64,000 nt of DNA from Metopolophium dirhodum (Eukaryota; Arthropoda; Insecta; Hemiptera; Aphididae). The stretch lies in assembly GCF_019925205.1 (NCBI RefSeq), contig NC_083566.1, positions 15,996,001 to 16,060,000 on the forward strand. The letters are read 5' to 3'. A program made the position numbers and the translations under genes. Below, in pieces: positions 1-10,560 of the stretch. The first letter of the stretch is position 1; each line of letters begins with the position of its first letter. The notes beneath the pieces are model-generated. The model was not told where the DNA came from and searched no databases. It worked only from the letters and a program-made list of their open reading frames with translations.

Positions 1-838
1 TAACGTGACTGCGCGTATGTACTCTTAGCCGTTGTTTATCTTCAATTACATTAAACGTTGAGGGAACTCACATACACTAATGATTAGTCATTATACACAC
101 TGTCACTGTACTAACGATGGATGTACAATATTTTCTAAATCCAACTCTTTCAAAATGATTCGCTTTCAACAGCCTTAACTTTTAATTTTTATCAAACATA
201 TAATATAAAATAAAACAAGCCAAAAAAAAATTTTGGGGGGGGGGGGGGGCACGTGCCCCCAGCGTCCATCCCCTGGGTACTGGTAAATTATAATTTAATA
301 TCATTATTCATTGTATATACGAAAACGCTTCTGAGCTGAGACGGTTGGTCAGCCAAGGTTATTTTATATTATATTTATATTATTATTATTAATACGATAG
401 GCCATTTTCCACTTAATAAAATGAATATATTCACTTAGTCAAAAATTCTCGATACAGACATTAAAAATGTACAAACAATTTACAATTTTAAAACGTGCAT
501 AAATCGGTTAAAACTTTTTTTATTATAATATCTAGATTATATTTACAAAATTCAAAATAAAACAGTTGCGTATAATTAATTTTCTTTTTTCATTTGTTTT
601 CTTATTGTTTTATCAAGTTTTAGGGAATCATTTGTGTGGTGTAGGTAGTTACTGATAAGTAACAATGCAGTGATCAGTAAGGAAAACAAACACTAATTTT
701 AAATAACATACAACACATATTTTATTTTCTTATAACATGTGTAATAAACATTTGTACCTTCTATTTTCTAGATTTGTTTATTCAATTGTTTATGGATATA
801 TATGTTTTGTTTGCTGAATAACCATTTAAATACTAAAG
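1..838. other. AT-rich intergenic DNA, no gene seen
   Basis: No convincing coding exon was seen upstream of the first gene. A run of about 15 G at 235-249 runs into a perfect short palindrome around CACGTG (about 245-260), which would fold into a G/C hairpin. The rest is AT-rich sequence without a recognisable element. Confidence 0.5.
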
Positions 839-844
839 TATAAA
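839..844 (+). promoter_or_regulatory. TATA-like box upstream of the microexon gene
   Basis: The sequence TATAAA lies 59-64 nt before the ATG at 903, with a plausible initiator (TCATT) about 25-30 nt downstream of it. This spacing fits an RNA polymerase II core promoter with a short 5' UTR. TATA-like words are common in AT-rich DNA, so this is suggestive only. Confidence 0.35.
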
Positions 845-902
845 CTCAACGCTGTGAATATTATTCATTTCTTGCTCCTACGTCTTATTTCGTCCTACAA
901 AC

Positions 903-3900
903 ATGATTAAAAATATTAAAAATATGTTATCTATATTTTTGGTATTAATTTATATTGGTTGTATACACGCTGGAGGTAAGTACCTACGTATATTATTTTT
1001 ACTTTACTTCATACATCAAAGATTAATATTAATGGAGAATCATAGGTATAAAATGGGCTTAATGTCCTCTCCAAAGCCAAATATTTTACAACCTCATAAT
1101 TATTTTAATATTTTTTACTAACCATTAACTATTTTGTATTTAGTTAAGGAAGTTTGTTTGGGTAAATATTATTATATTTTACTTTATTACATACATATAC
1201 ACTACACATGTGACATGTATAAGTACATAAACAGTGAGTTCCACTTTATTCATAATGTGATCACTCTTCTACTGTATAATTATCATTTATATAAAAGTAA
1301 ATTGGATAAGTATTTTAATTTTATGCAAATATGAAAAATAATTTATGTATTGCTAATTTTTAAATTGTATCGGAATCGTGTACCTATTATAGTTCTATTA
1401 TTGTTTGTAATTATTTTTTTCAAACATATTATGTATACCTAGCCAGGTACAGTATGTTACTTTTATTAAATTAGTAAGCATAACAATAATGAATCATTGA
1501 ATAAGGTAGAAAGTAGGGAACCGCTCTGAAAACCTGGTTTTGCGTGAACTGTCGTTTACGGCATTAAGCGACTTCGACTCCATAGTTCTACGACATTTTC
1601 CTAAGGTCTTATTGAACTTTTCAATGATTTACAATAAATGAACATATTTGTATGATGTAATAACATAATATGCAATTGACCTACTGGTGTTTGATACTTT
1701 GATTATGTAGAGTGTATATAATATTATAATATTATATTAATAAATTAAAAATGTTTTATGTTGTAAGATGTAATACTATTAATTTTATGGTGTATACAAA
1801 TTGCTTATATAAACATTCAGTCAAAATTCCACGAATCTCAGTTACTTGTTTTAGAGTTACACCAACAACTAAAATAAATTGTTCGTAAATATTCCATTTT
1901 TCCTTAATTTTTCTTTTGTTTTTTACGACGCTTTTGAAAACTACTAAGACATTTTTACTTTCAACCACGATTTAAGATAGTATGGTTGCCAAACGAGCTA
2001 TGATAAGACGGCATTGGATTTAAATCGTACCTTCTAGTGTACCATATTATAATTTATAATATTATACGATAATTATATATGTTTTTACTGTATAGTGTAG
2101 AGGTATAACCTAACAATTTGTATTAGTTTTAATTTGAACCAATATGAGCGCTGTATGCGAGGGCCCCCGTAGATCACGTGACTTTTCGATTCAAACCATA
2201 TGCCGTGTGATAAAATTTTTCTAATGAGCCGTTTGGTTAACTATACTATCTAAAATCGTGCTTTCAACCCCCAAAGTTCCAACTAGATTCACTTTCCTAT
2301 TAGAAAAGATACTGTAAAAATAAAAAACACACATCATTGAAAAATCAATACATTCATCGCTTCGCTCAGACTCTATAAAATATTGTAAATATTCATTGTT
2401 ACTTGAAATATCATATCATTACAGGGGAAATGAATGCTTTAGGCTTAGTAGTTTTGAGAAACGGTGAGTATTTAATTTAGATCTTTGAATATCAAAACTA
2501 TTTTTAACAGTATATTTGTATGTCGTTCAATGTAAACCATAGGTGTGCGCACGGGTGGTGCAGGGTAGAGCTCTGCGTGGGCTGATATATTTAAGCCAAA
2601 ACCATCCCATATCTCAGGTTTTATGAAAAACCTGGTCCATTGAAGCCATCCAGTGTTCTAATCTATGAAACCCAAGCCCTCCCAAAGTTGGAATGTTAAA
2701 ATGTAGCCCACCTAGCCCTGTCCACTTTAATAAAATATCCAGAGTACATATACATATTGCATACTAGGTGTTTAAAAATATTATATTTTATATTTATATA
2801 ATTATTATTACTCCGTGGTTATATTGATCACAATTCGCGGTACGTGTCGTGTGGAGTGTTATTATACAATGTAAACAATATTATATTATATATAGACGAT
2901 ACTACGATAGCGGATAGACTAGGAAGTAGGTACCTACTAGGAACTAGCCACTAGGTAGTGGTAATTTATTGTAATTTATAGTAATGTCTCAATATAGCGA
3001 TTACGACAATATTTAATCACTACCACATTTTTACCGGGGTCTTCTAATATGATAATTCATAACTCGCTAGACAAATTAACTGTAAATGACTTGTCTAAAA
3101 GTTTCTCAAACATATTTAAAATATTATCGCTTTTTGTCACAATTCCAGTTACAAGTATTGTAGCCGATTACTAGCTGTAAAAGAGTCTTTTCGAAATGAA
3201 TTTCAGTCAAAAACCTGCAAGCAATGTCTGCACATGCCTATGAATGTTTATACTTAAAAGGAGACTACACGGCCATTTATTGTCTCCATCTTACAAGTGC
3301 TTAATATTGAAAATGTACGCTCAGCAGATCACATTTAGCTCGGTTGAATTAAAAATTAGAGTGAATCGACCTAATGATTAGGGGTCGGCAACCTGCGGCT
3401 CGCGAGCCACATGTGGCTCTTTCGGTCTAAAGTTGCGGCTCTCCAGCTACACACACAAAATTTAATATTTTATGTTCAAAAACAATATTTTATGATATAA
3501 TAAAAGTATATTATTTTTGTTGCTTTTGGAAATATGAAATAATACATAACAAAACTAATTTGATAGGGCCCGCATGGAGTACTCTATCGTTGTAAAATGT
3601 TTATTATAGAGTATAATAAAATCGCGACGCTATCTACAACTAATTAGTCATACGCCGTCACGAGAAGTTAACAACGTGAACAAAGTCCAAAATAATACGA
3701 TATCATTTTACGACTTATTTTGTTCGACGAATTGACATCCGTCAATCAGTCTCAGTCGTACAGCGCAGATGATACGTTGCATGTGCATGTTAATTTAATT
3801 TAATTTAATTTTCTGGTTTTTGGCTGTATTGTCACTATATTTTATTTTTTCGCTCATTGTTTCATTATAGAGAAGAAGACTATTTAGAAGCAAATTATTT

Positions 3901-6900
3901 ATTGAAAGGTGTGTATACAAAAATTACTTATTTTGAGTGAAGACATGGAGAGCGGTAAATTACTTTATTTTAGAAATCTAAAGCAATATTGTGATGAAAC
4001 CAATGCAAATATTGACATTAATTACTTCTGCATAACTATAAAAAAAATGAAGGATGAATTCGCCAAAAGATTCGAGCAATTCAAAACAAACAAAAGTACT
4101 CTCGCATTTATAGTAAATCTTTCTCAACACAAACACACATGAAATCAACATTGAACCATTTGAAATTGATGCTGGATTGTTTCAAATGCAATTGCTCGAT
4201 TTAAAAAACAAAGATCTGTGGAGTGACAAGTTCATAGAACTCAAGAGTAAGTTGGAAGAATTGGAGGTTCAGAAATGCATGCACGTCGCGCAGAACAAGT
4301 GGACAGCTCTAAAAAAAATGCCGAGAGTAGAGGAATTTATATTCGAAGCATGGAATAGTCTTCCAGAATGCTACAGTAAGGTGAAAAAGTTGGCATTTGG
4401 AGTGCTGGCAATTTTTGGATCAACATATTCGTGTGAGCAAGCGTTCTCTTGCATGAATACAATAAAAATAAAGTAAGAAGCCAACTAACAAATAAAAATC
4501 TAGAGTCGTGCTTGAAACTTAAAACAACAAGTTATGAGCCAAATTTAAAAGAACTTTCAAAAGACATGCAAAGCCAATGCTCCCATTGATGTATTTCCCT
4601 ATTATTAAAAACTGTTTTTTTTATTATAAATTTATTATATTATTATAATTAATTTGATTATTATTATGTCTATTAAAATTTAAAAATAAAATTATATTAA
4701 AAAAATTACGAAAATTTTTAGTGGCTCTTTAAAATCTGGAAATCTTTGTATATTGTAACTTTTGGCTCTTCCGTCAAAAAAGGTTGCCGACCCCCGACCT
4801 AATCCAATAATATGAAACTTGATGGCAAGAACATTAACTGTGTTTGTATGTGGGTTTTTTCAGTTTTTAGGTGAGTTATGATCACTTTTAATTTACGGTG
4901 TATAATATACGCATAACATACTAAAAAATTGAACAATAGTAAAAAGCCCACATACAAACACAGATAATGTTCTTACTACAAGTTTCATAATAGGTTGATT
5001 CACTCTAATAATTTTTTAACTAACGGGGTTAAACGTGATCTGCTGAGCATAAATTAGCTTTGCTATACGCACTTGTAAGACGGATACAGCAAATATCTGT
5101 GTGGCGTCCTCTTATTAATACTCTTAAAACTTAAAATTTATAATATACTACATACCTATTTTGTGTATTCATATGCATTTCTATTTCCTTGCAATAAGCT
5201 GAAATCGAGATATTTTACAACGACATAAATGTTATAATTTAGGACAATATGAGGATGAAGCAGATTTTACCAAAAATCAGGTTGATACTTGGAGTAAGTA
5301 TACATTCATTATTTATACAATTACATTCGATAATTTTAAGGTTCATGCCACTGCAGTTGAAAAGTACCGTTAATAAAAAGGTTTACCTATTGATATATTA
5401 TCTGCTGAGTATGTACGTACTAGCGAATCGCTTTCCACGTATCATAATTATTGTTGTAGCGGACTGCATGAGATCCAGATGATGTTGTTTTTAAATAAAT
5501 AGTTGAACACAATTTTCAACAGTGAAAAAAAATTAATAAAAAAGACAGTTCCGGAGTGGACTAATTTTTAAAACGTGACAATAAAAATAAAAATTATCAA
5601 ATCCGTAGTACAATAAAATATAAATAATAATATAATATGTATTTATTGTATTAGATAAAACAGAAATGTGCAACAGAAATACGTATAATATAATATAACT
5701 AGCTGATCCATTGCACTGGCGGTGGCAGTTTGGTTTCAATAATATTCGACTGTTTATTTGATTCTGATTCTAGCTCCATACTGGTGACCTGGTGGAAAGG
5801 GTCGACGGTTTCATCTGTCGACCATTATGAAAAACGATTTTTAGAGTTGTAATAGGATTTGTAATAGATTGGATGCATTGAAGAATTATTTGGCACGCTC
5901 TGTATACGAGATTTAGGAATTATTAGGGACGTTTTTTAGAATTAAAACGAGATAACGTTAATTGTCTGCTGGTAGACCGTCGGCTGGCCGCCGCGAGTCG
6001 AACTAACTGTCAGTACCTAACGAATTTAATTAGTTTAATTATAACTATAGTTTGAGTACCAGATGAAGTAAGGCGGAGTTCCTTCTCTTCATCGAGATGT
6101 GATGTTTGGCTGAGTGAAAAGTTGATATTTTTTGAAAAGTATGTGATTTTGTTTGAAAAAACTGATGAAAATATGAGATGTGGACAAGTGGTCGCAGGAA
6201 AAGAAATAATAGCGGAACACACTGCGTTTCATAATAGCCACTCATCGCCGATGTCCGCGATCCAACGTAGTTGGATTGCCCACCAGGGTGGTTGAGCTGC
6301 ACTTGGTATAGCGAGTTACGCCCAAAAGGAGTTGTACAATCACAATTTTTTTAAGAGTTGTCATTTTTTACGGGCCATGATTTACTAAGTGTGCGGGACG
6401 AGCTAGTTATTTATATTAAGCACTAAATTCTTCGGGACTCTTAGGGTGTTTATAGCTTATTTTTCCGATCTATATTATAATAGCTAAGGGGTAGGTGGTA
6501 GGCGGTAGCTAACACATGATTTTTTCAGCTCACGAGAAAATAATATTTTTTTAGTTTATTTAAATGGTTGCCATTACATATTATTATATGATTACAATAT
6601 TATATTGTATTACTATTATAACCAAACTATTTTCAAGATAAGAACGCACCCCGCTCGGGCATCCAAACGATGGCTTCTGAAACCTTATCTTGAAAATAAT
6701 ATAGTTGACATATAACATAAACATTTTTTTACAAACATATTTTTAAAAAAAAACCTTGGACGTAAATTATATTATATTTTATTCATATTGTATTACTTGT
6801 ATTGCTTATTAGTTACTAATGGCTACCCTGTCGGTTATCGTAAGTAATTGTAATCAATGTTCTATATGGATTAGATACGATGATTATTGTATTTAAATAA

Positions 6901-9160
6901 AATTCTGTTTGAATTATTAAGCATTTATAGTTGATGAATATATTTTATCATAGGATTTCGCATCTAAATAAAAAATTCAAAATTCAAGCTAATGTATTAC
7001 ATTATTTCAGCGTATGTGACAGCATACATAAATCATTGTGTAACTTGTAAGAATTATTAAACTTATTACACTATCTACATATTATTACATGTATTATAAT
7101 ATTTTATAATTGACTAGCTCTAAGTGAAACTCTGGGAGAGTTGGACCCGCTGAGAGTGGGTACCAATTTTGGAGGCAATGTCGTTGGAACTATAAAAGTC
7201 GCAAAAGCTGTAAGACGAAAGTTTAGGATTTGTGATAAGGATTAGTGATAAAAATTGGAGATAAGGCTTGGCGCTTTGGCGGGAATGTTTAAAAGTTTGA
7301 GCGTCTAGAAATCCGTCACGAACGTTGTAAATGGATAGGCTGGATACGATCTCCAGGATCATCTCCCGTTTCTCCGCTGCTTTTGGTTGTTAAAATTGTT
7401 AAAAAGTGTAGAGTCGATAGGTTTATTTGATTGTCTAGCTATCAGTCATAAAATCACATAGGTAGGCGATCCGACTGTGTCGGATCGCGGACTATATGCG
7501 AAGCGTATATCACCAGGTATGAAATCCACCTGCGGTGGATAGCGGACCCCGTTAGTTGCGTAGATAGTTGAATAATCGAAAAAAAAGTTGGACCCCTTGA
7601 CCGTGTTAGTTGTAAGTGAGTACCGATTTTGGAGACACATTCGACATTATAAATGTCGCACTTAAACGGAGCGGTGTTTAATTTTTTCCACCATGAGATC
7701 CTCCATGAATTCCCTATAGATCAGCTGTTTTTCTTGTGATTTTATAGTATTAGGTAGACTAGCTGATCCCGCTGGCACTTCGTTTCCCGTTAAATGTATC
7801 AATTCTATATGACTCAAACTTTGTTCAATTCGTTATTTAATATTCGGTGTATGGTGTATGGTGTTCAAAATTTATCTTAACTTTTTTGTTGCCCGGAATA
7901 AAAATTCTGATTCGCAGCAGTATATTATCAGGTAGGCAATCTACCTGTGGTAGATCGCGGACCCCGTGCTGTTTGTACGTAAGTGTATGATTTAACTCTA
8001 AAGTATCAAAATTGTACCAAGTTTGTCATTTTTACTTAATTTTACCTACGGAGGATTAATATAATCAATTAATACAAAAGCCTAACGCAACCGTACTAAA
8101 ATCCGATGAATAAAAAAAAAACAAATTTAACACTTTTTAAATTAGCCTATCTTCTTCCCAGAGGTCTAATCTACACACAAATACTCATTTGTATCTATAC
8201 TAATATATAATCTGTATCTATACTAATATATAAAATGATAGCGTTTGTTTGTATGTTCGGGATAAACTCCGAAACTACTGAACCGATTTCGAAAATTCTT
8301 TCACCAATACAAAGCCACATTCTTTGTGAGTGTCATAGGCTAATTTAAAAAGGGAAGTGATCACCCCCGGTAGGTGCTCAAACAGAAATGTTGAGATTTA
8401 CGATAGAAATTTTTGTTTTGTATTGGTTGCTATGGGTTATATATATAGATAAAAATAATTTTATAGACGTTGTTGTTTTTTTGGCCAAGTCGCCAGGTGT
8501 GCACTTAAGAGACCATTACTCCGGAACCACTTATCACACAGCGTACAAACTTCACAGAAACCATCTACACATCAATCTTAATATGCCCTGAAATTGTCAT
8601 CAAAATCGGTTTAGTAGATCTTGAGTTATAAAATGTATTCAAAATGTACACTTATTTTTATATATATAGATTAAAAATTATAATACACACTAAATAAATA
8701 CCAAAAATTGGTTCTATAATTATATTCAAGCCAAAAAATTAAAAATGAACCCTAATCAAACTGTTATTATTTTTTAGTTGGGCATAAAACGACGGCAAAG
8801 AAATTTTGTAATGGTATATGATTAATACATAGAAATTTTTTTTTTTATATACCTACTTGTCATATTGTACTTTTAATAAAATACGATGATTGCTAAATGT
8901 AAGAAAATTCGTACTTTATTAAATAAGACGATTTTATATTGTAATGATTTATATAATATATTATATATTTATTAATCATCTATAATAATACCTAACTCTG
9001 ATTTAATATTCTAATTACATTAATTTATTTGATAAAGCATAATTATTTTCCTATAATATTATATTAAGAATTGATAAAGTCTCACCATTATAATGTAGGT
9101 AGGTATACCTGGTTTTTTTTAGTAATATGTGCATATGATGTTATTGACGTACCTAATTAA
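903..9160 (+). CDS. Secreted small protein built from in-phase microexons (bicycle-like candidate effector)
   Basis: Proposed exons are 903-975, 1144-1161, 2425-2463, 5243-5293, 6813-6839, 7011-7046, 8778-8813 and 9123-9160 (stop TAA). Together they encode about 105 residues. Exon 1 is a typical signal peptide: lysine-rich start, hydrophobic core LSIFLVLIYIGCI, likely cleavage after HAG, then the donor GTAAGT. Every internal exon is divisible by 3 (18, 39, 51, 27, 36, 36 nt), begins at codon position 2 and ends at position 1. All are bounded by AG/GT, with strong donors GTAAGT (exons 1, 4, 5) and GTGAGT (exon 3). No stop occurs across any junction. The mature part has an acidic stretch (QYEDEADFTKNQVDTW), a Gly/Tyr/Pro stretch (NGYPVGYPYV) and four cysteines. 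AATAAA follows the stop by 28 nt. Aphid bicycle effector genes share the signal peptide, microexon and same-phase design; I infer the resemblance from architecture, not from sequence match. Very small exons may be missing. Introns hold hAT, MITE and Helitron DNA. Confidence 0.6.
1770..2340 (-). repeat. Fragment of an abundant aphid interspersed repeat (family R1, first copy)
   Basis: The sequence matches, with divergence, the outer end of the repeats at 11919-14361 and 50072-50940, including the terminal word around TTCGCTCAGA(A/C)TCT. It is split by a smaller element at 1966-2260. It lies in intron 2 of the microexon gene. R1 is a local name used here for this family. Confidence 0.7.
1966..2260. 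mobile_element. Short TIR element (MITE) inside repeat R1
   Basis: Imperfect terminal inverted repeats of about 33 bp begin CACGATTT and continue AGATAGTAT. The element is flanked by the direct repeat CTTTCAAC(C) at 1958-1966 and 2261-2269. The 8-9 bp target duplication points to a hAT or MULE type transposase acting in trans. The flanking R1 repeat continues on both sides, which confirms insertion. No coding capacity. Confidence 0.75.
3376..4795 (+). mobile_element. Degenerate hAT transposon with 8-bp target duplication
   Basis: Both ends carry the inverted repeat GGGGTCGGCAACC, a typical hAT terminus. The 8-bp word GACCTAAT occurs immediately outside both ends (3368-3375 and 4796-4803). 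The 1.42-kb interior contains broken transposase coding sequence. The host sequence on either side is a foldback element whose other arm shows the uninterrupted site. Confidence 0.85.
3909..4566 (+). pseudogene. hAT transposase C-terminal fragment (GTF2IRD2/ZBED-like)
   Basis: The first frame (3909-4142) reads into LLYFRNLKQYCDETN and MKDEFAKRFEQF. A shift of frame near 4135 leads to LLDLKNKDLWSDKF and then to LAIFGSTYSCEQAFSCMN, the hAT-family C-terminal dimerisation signature. After a stop near 4474 a further frame resembles the usual tail of the family (about ESCLKL...SYEPNLKEL). The N-terminal zinc finger and most of the catalytic region are absent. At least two frame breaks make it inactive. 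Related intact proteins transpose DNA by cut and paste with 8-bp target duplications, which agrees with the element's flanks. Confidence 0.8.
5699..6400. mobile_element. Helitron-derived segment with 3' termini at both borders
   Basis: The left border reads, on the minus strand, as a Helitron-type 3' end (GGATCAGCTAG followed by T). The right border reads on the plus strand as a related end (GTGCGGGACGAGCTAG then T). The stretch 6265-6400 matches 51850-51966 (the GTGGTTGAGCTGCAC / GTGGCTGAGTTGCAC region). Two 3' halves therefore point outward. It lies in intron 4 of the microexon gene. No helicase coding remains. Confidence 0.55.
7118..7757. repeat. Helitron-family repeat block with short hairpins
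   Basis: Two diverged internal copies share phrases such as GTTGGACCC and ACCRATTTTGGAG (near 7138-7175 and 7587-7637). Hairpins occur at 7468-7486 (stem GATCCGA), about 7493-7509 (stem TATATGC) and 7524-7540 (stem ATCCACC). Two of them are followed by GCGGAC. The block begins at a CTAG end and is probably part of the same non-autonomous Helitron population as 7758-8177. Confidence 0.5.
7758..8177 (-). mobile_element. Non-autonomous Helitron segment, reverse orientation
   Basis: On the minus strand it ends ...GGGATCAGCTAG and is the reverse-complement relative of 51967-52382 over about 420 bp (matching AACTTTTTTGTTGCC, AATACTGCTGCG-type and ACGGTT(A/G)... landmarks). A hairpin at 7939-7955 (stem ATCTACC) precedes GCGGACCCCG. 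It lies in intron 6 of the microexon gene. Confidence 0.65.
8217..8670. mobile_element. Short element with inverted TCTATAC-type ends
   Basis: It starts TCTATACTAATATATAAA (duplicated in tandem at 8194 and 8217) and ends with the near-inverted TTTTTATATATATAGA. It contains the phrase ACTACTGAACCGATTTCG, common in insect Helitron and SINE-like repeats. There is no transposase. An ATG-opened frame at 8388-8591 is a chance ORF within it. Confidence 0.55.
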
Positions 9161-9187
9161 TATATTTTGTATAACTTTAAAATTCAT

Positions 9188-9193
9188 AATAAA
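9188..9193 (+). terminator. Polyadenylation signal AATAAA of the microexon gene
   Basis: AATAAA lies 28 nt after the proposed TAA stop, the usual distance range for a short 3' UTR. A second AATAAA at 9205-9210 falls inside the target duplication of a retroposon inserted immediately downstream. Confidence 0.5.
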
Positions 9194-9212
9194 ATTGATG
9201 AATTAATAAAAC

Positions 9213-9612
9213 CTTTTTTTTTTTCCTGTTTTAACCGACGACGCCGCGGGAACAGCTTTCGCATTCTTCCGTGACGCCGCCATCGTTTATTGAAAAATCA
9301 AAGCAATACGGCCGATGGTCAAAATGAGGTAGTCTTGACAATCCCCTGACATACCCCCTCACATTGATCAATTACATGTTAACATTTTATACAATTCAAA
9401 TGGTTTTTTGATGCTTGTTTACGTTGTTTTCGTGAGCCGACCAGAGTCAGATGCTCTGGAAATCTAGTTCCGTTTGTCCTATATGGCGGTTCCAATGAAG
9501 TCCGCCGCCCTGGTAGTCACGTTCGTGGCTATCTTGGAAGTCCTGTGATGCCGTGACCGCGATGCCGGGCGTTAACCGGATCGGTTAGGCTAGCCTACCG
9601 ATCGATTACGTC
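9213..9612 (-). mobile_element. Retroposon (5'-truncated LINE or SINE) with 15-bp target duplication
   Basis: A 15-bp direct repeat, ATGAATTAATAAAAC, flanks it at 9198-9212 and 9613-9627. A poly(T) run just inside the left copy is the poly(A) tail of a minus-strand retroposon. The GC-rich body contains an AATAAA-like word before the motif CGATGGCGGCG. A related shorter retroposon may be present at 59610-59820 (shared CATCGTTTATTGA). It sits directly 3' of the microexon gene. Confidence 0.85.
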
Positions 9613-9719
9613 ATGAATTAATAAAACTACATTTTATTAAGTTTATTTAATTTACATTATATCAGAGCGTTTAAATACAGGAATGCTCGTGGTGCGCATG
9701 CGAAGTTGATCGGTGCATA

Positions 9720-10398
9720 GGTTGCATCCAAAAACCGCACACTTTTGATTTTTACCCTAAAAAGGTCAATACCAAAAAACCGCACATCTTAACGGTCATT
9801 GTATAACAAATTACCGTACATTTATAGGGGATTAAAACCGCACACTATTTTTATTGAAAATAGTGAAAAGATAAGATTATAAGATAATATGTACAATTCA
9901 ATAATCAAGTCTTTAGTTTTATATAAGTTTGGAGTTAGGACAAGTTTTAAATATAAATATTATCCATCTCGATTTTGAGATGGCTGCTCATATGGCTGTG
10001 CAAAACACATTTTCTGGAGTAACAGTTAAAGGCTGTAGATTCAACTTTGGTCAAGCTTTATGGCGGAAAATCCAATCAAACAATAACCTTCGACAATCAT
10101 ATAATGCTAATCAAAATGAAACTGGTGAGTGGCTAAAAATGTTTTTTGGATTACCATTTTTACCAGTTTTTTTGATGAACTATAAGAATAATGAGAACAA
10201 ATAATTAATTATACATATACATATGCGTTTTCGTTTATCGACCTTTTGGGGTAAAAATCATAACTGTGCGGTTTTTGGATACGAAAATTTTTAAAATTGT
10301 GCGGTTTTAACCTATTAGTTGTGTGCGGTTTTAACCTACCAAAAGTGTGTGGTTTTGTCTTGTATTTTATCAAAAGTGTGCGGTTTTTGGAGTCAACG
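9720..10398 (+). mobile_element. MULE-like DNA transposon relic with reiterated subterminal motif
   Basis: Inverted termini of about 29 bp share CCAAAAACCGCACACTTTTG at the left and its complement at the right. GGTGCATA flanks both ends (9712-9719, 10399-10406); extended to 9 bp it has one mismatch, as expected for Mutator-like elements. The word CCGCACA or its complement TGTGCGG recurs about three times near the left end and five times near the right. Confidence 0.75.
9929..10204 (+). pseudogene. MULE transposase fragment
   Basis: The 91-residue frame contains HLDFEMAAHMAV, then GCRFNFGQALWRKIQ, then WLKMFFGLPFLP. These match the order of a catalytic-core segment in MULE (Mutator-like) transposases, where an Asp/Glu residue precedes a GCxFH-type motif and a conserved WLK..FGLPFL stretch. 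The typical His after GCRF is Asn here. The frame covers only a small part of a transposase and lies centrally between the inverted termini, so it is a relic. The start codon is arbitrary. Confidence 0.7.
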
Positions 10399-10399
10399 G

Positions 10400-10560
10400 G
10401 TGCATACTAGTTGCCTCCCAAAATATACGAATTGCCTCCCATCCTTATCGTAAATAAAAAGGTTAATATACACTAGTTGCCTCCGATGATCAGGTAGTTC
10501 ATAATTACATATGAGTTGCCTCCCAAGAATTTTCACACTAGTTGCCTCAAGTACAGAATT
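10400..10560. repeat. Interspersed repeat with reiterated ACTAGTTGCCTCC motif
   Basis: TTGCCTCC occurs about five times in 160 bp, several times as ACTAGTTGCCTCC, at irregular spacing. A diverged copy is at 60865-61005 in the same orientation, sharing TTATCGTAAATAAA and ATACACTAGTTGCC. The MULE relic appears to have inserted at its left edge. Confidence 0.65.

Larger units (their letters stand above)
3255..5113. mobile_element. Foldback (palindromic) MITE, interrupted by a hAT element
   Basis: The left arm (about 3255-3375 plus 4804-4870) and the right arm (about 4940-5113) are inverted copies. Matching landmarks include the ACAAGTGC words near both outer ends and the AGAGTGAATC / GATTCACTCT pair. 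The arm sequence resumes directly across the hAT insertion. It lies in intron 3 of the microexon gene and encodes nothing. Confidence 0.7.

Noticed and set aside
2511..2531. Possible 21-nt extra microexon (AG before, GT after, in phase)
   Set aside because: Joining it to the next exon (5243) creates a TGA stop, so it is incompatible with the gene model.
5357..5368. Possible 12-nt microexon (CTGCAG before, GTTAAT after, in phase)
   Set aside because: It would keep frame, but the donor is weak and a 12-nt match is easily chance; left out of the model.
5249..5482. 77-codon plus-strand frame
   Set aside because: It runs in a different frame through the 51-nt exon and into the intron, past a consensus donor; the spliced reading is better supported.
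7118..7160. In-phase exon-like stretch after CTAG in intron 6
   Set aside because: It belongs to a repeated Helitron-family block with a second copy near 7587, so it is repeat sequence rather than a gene exon.
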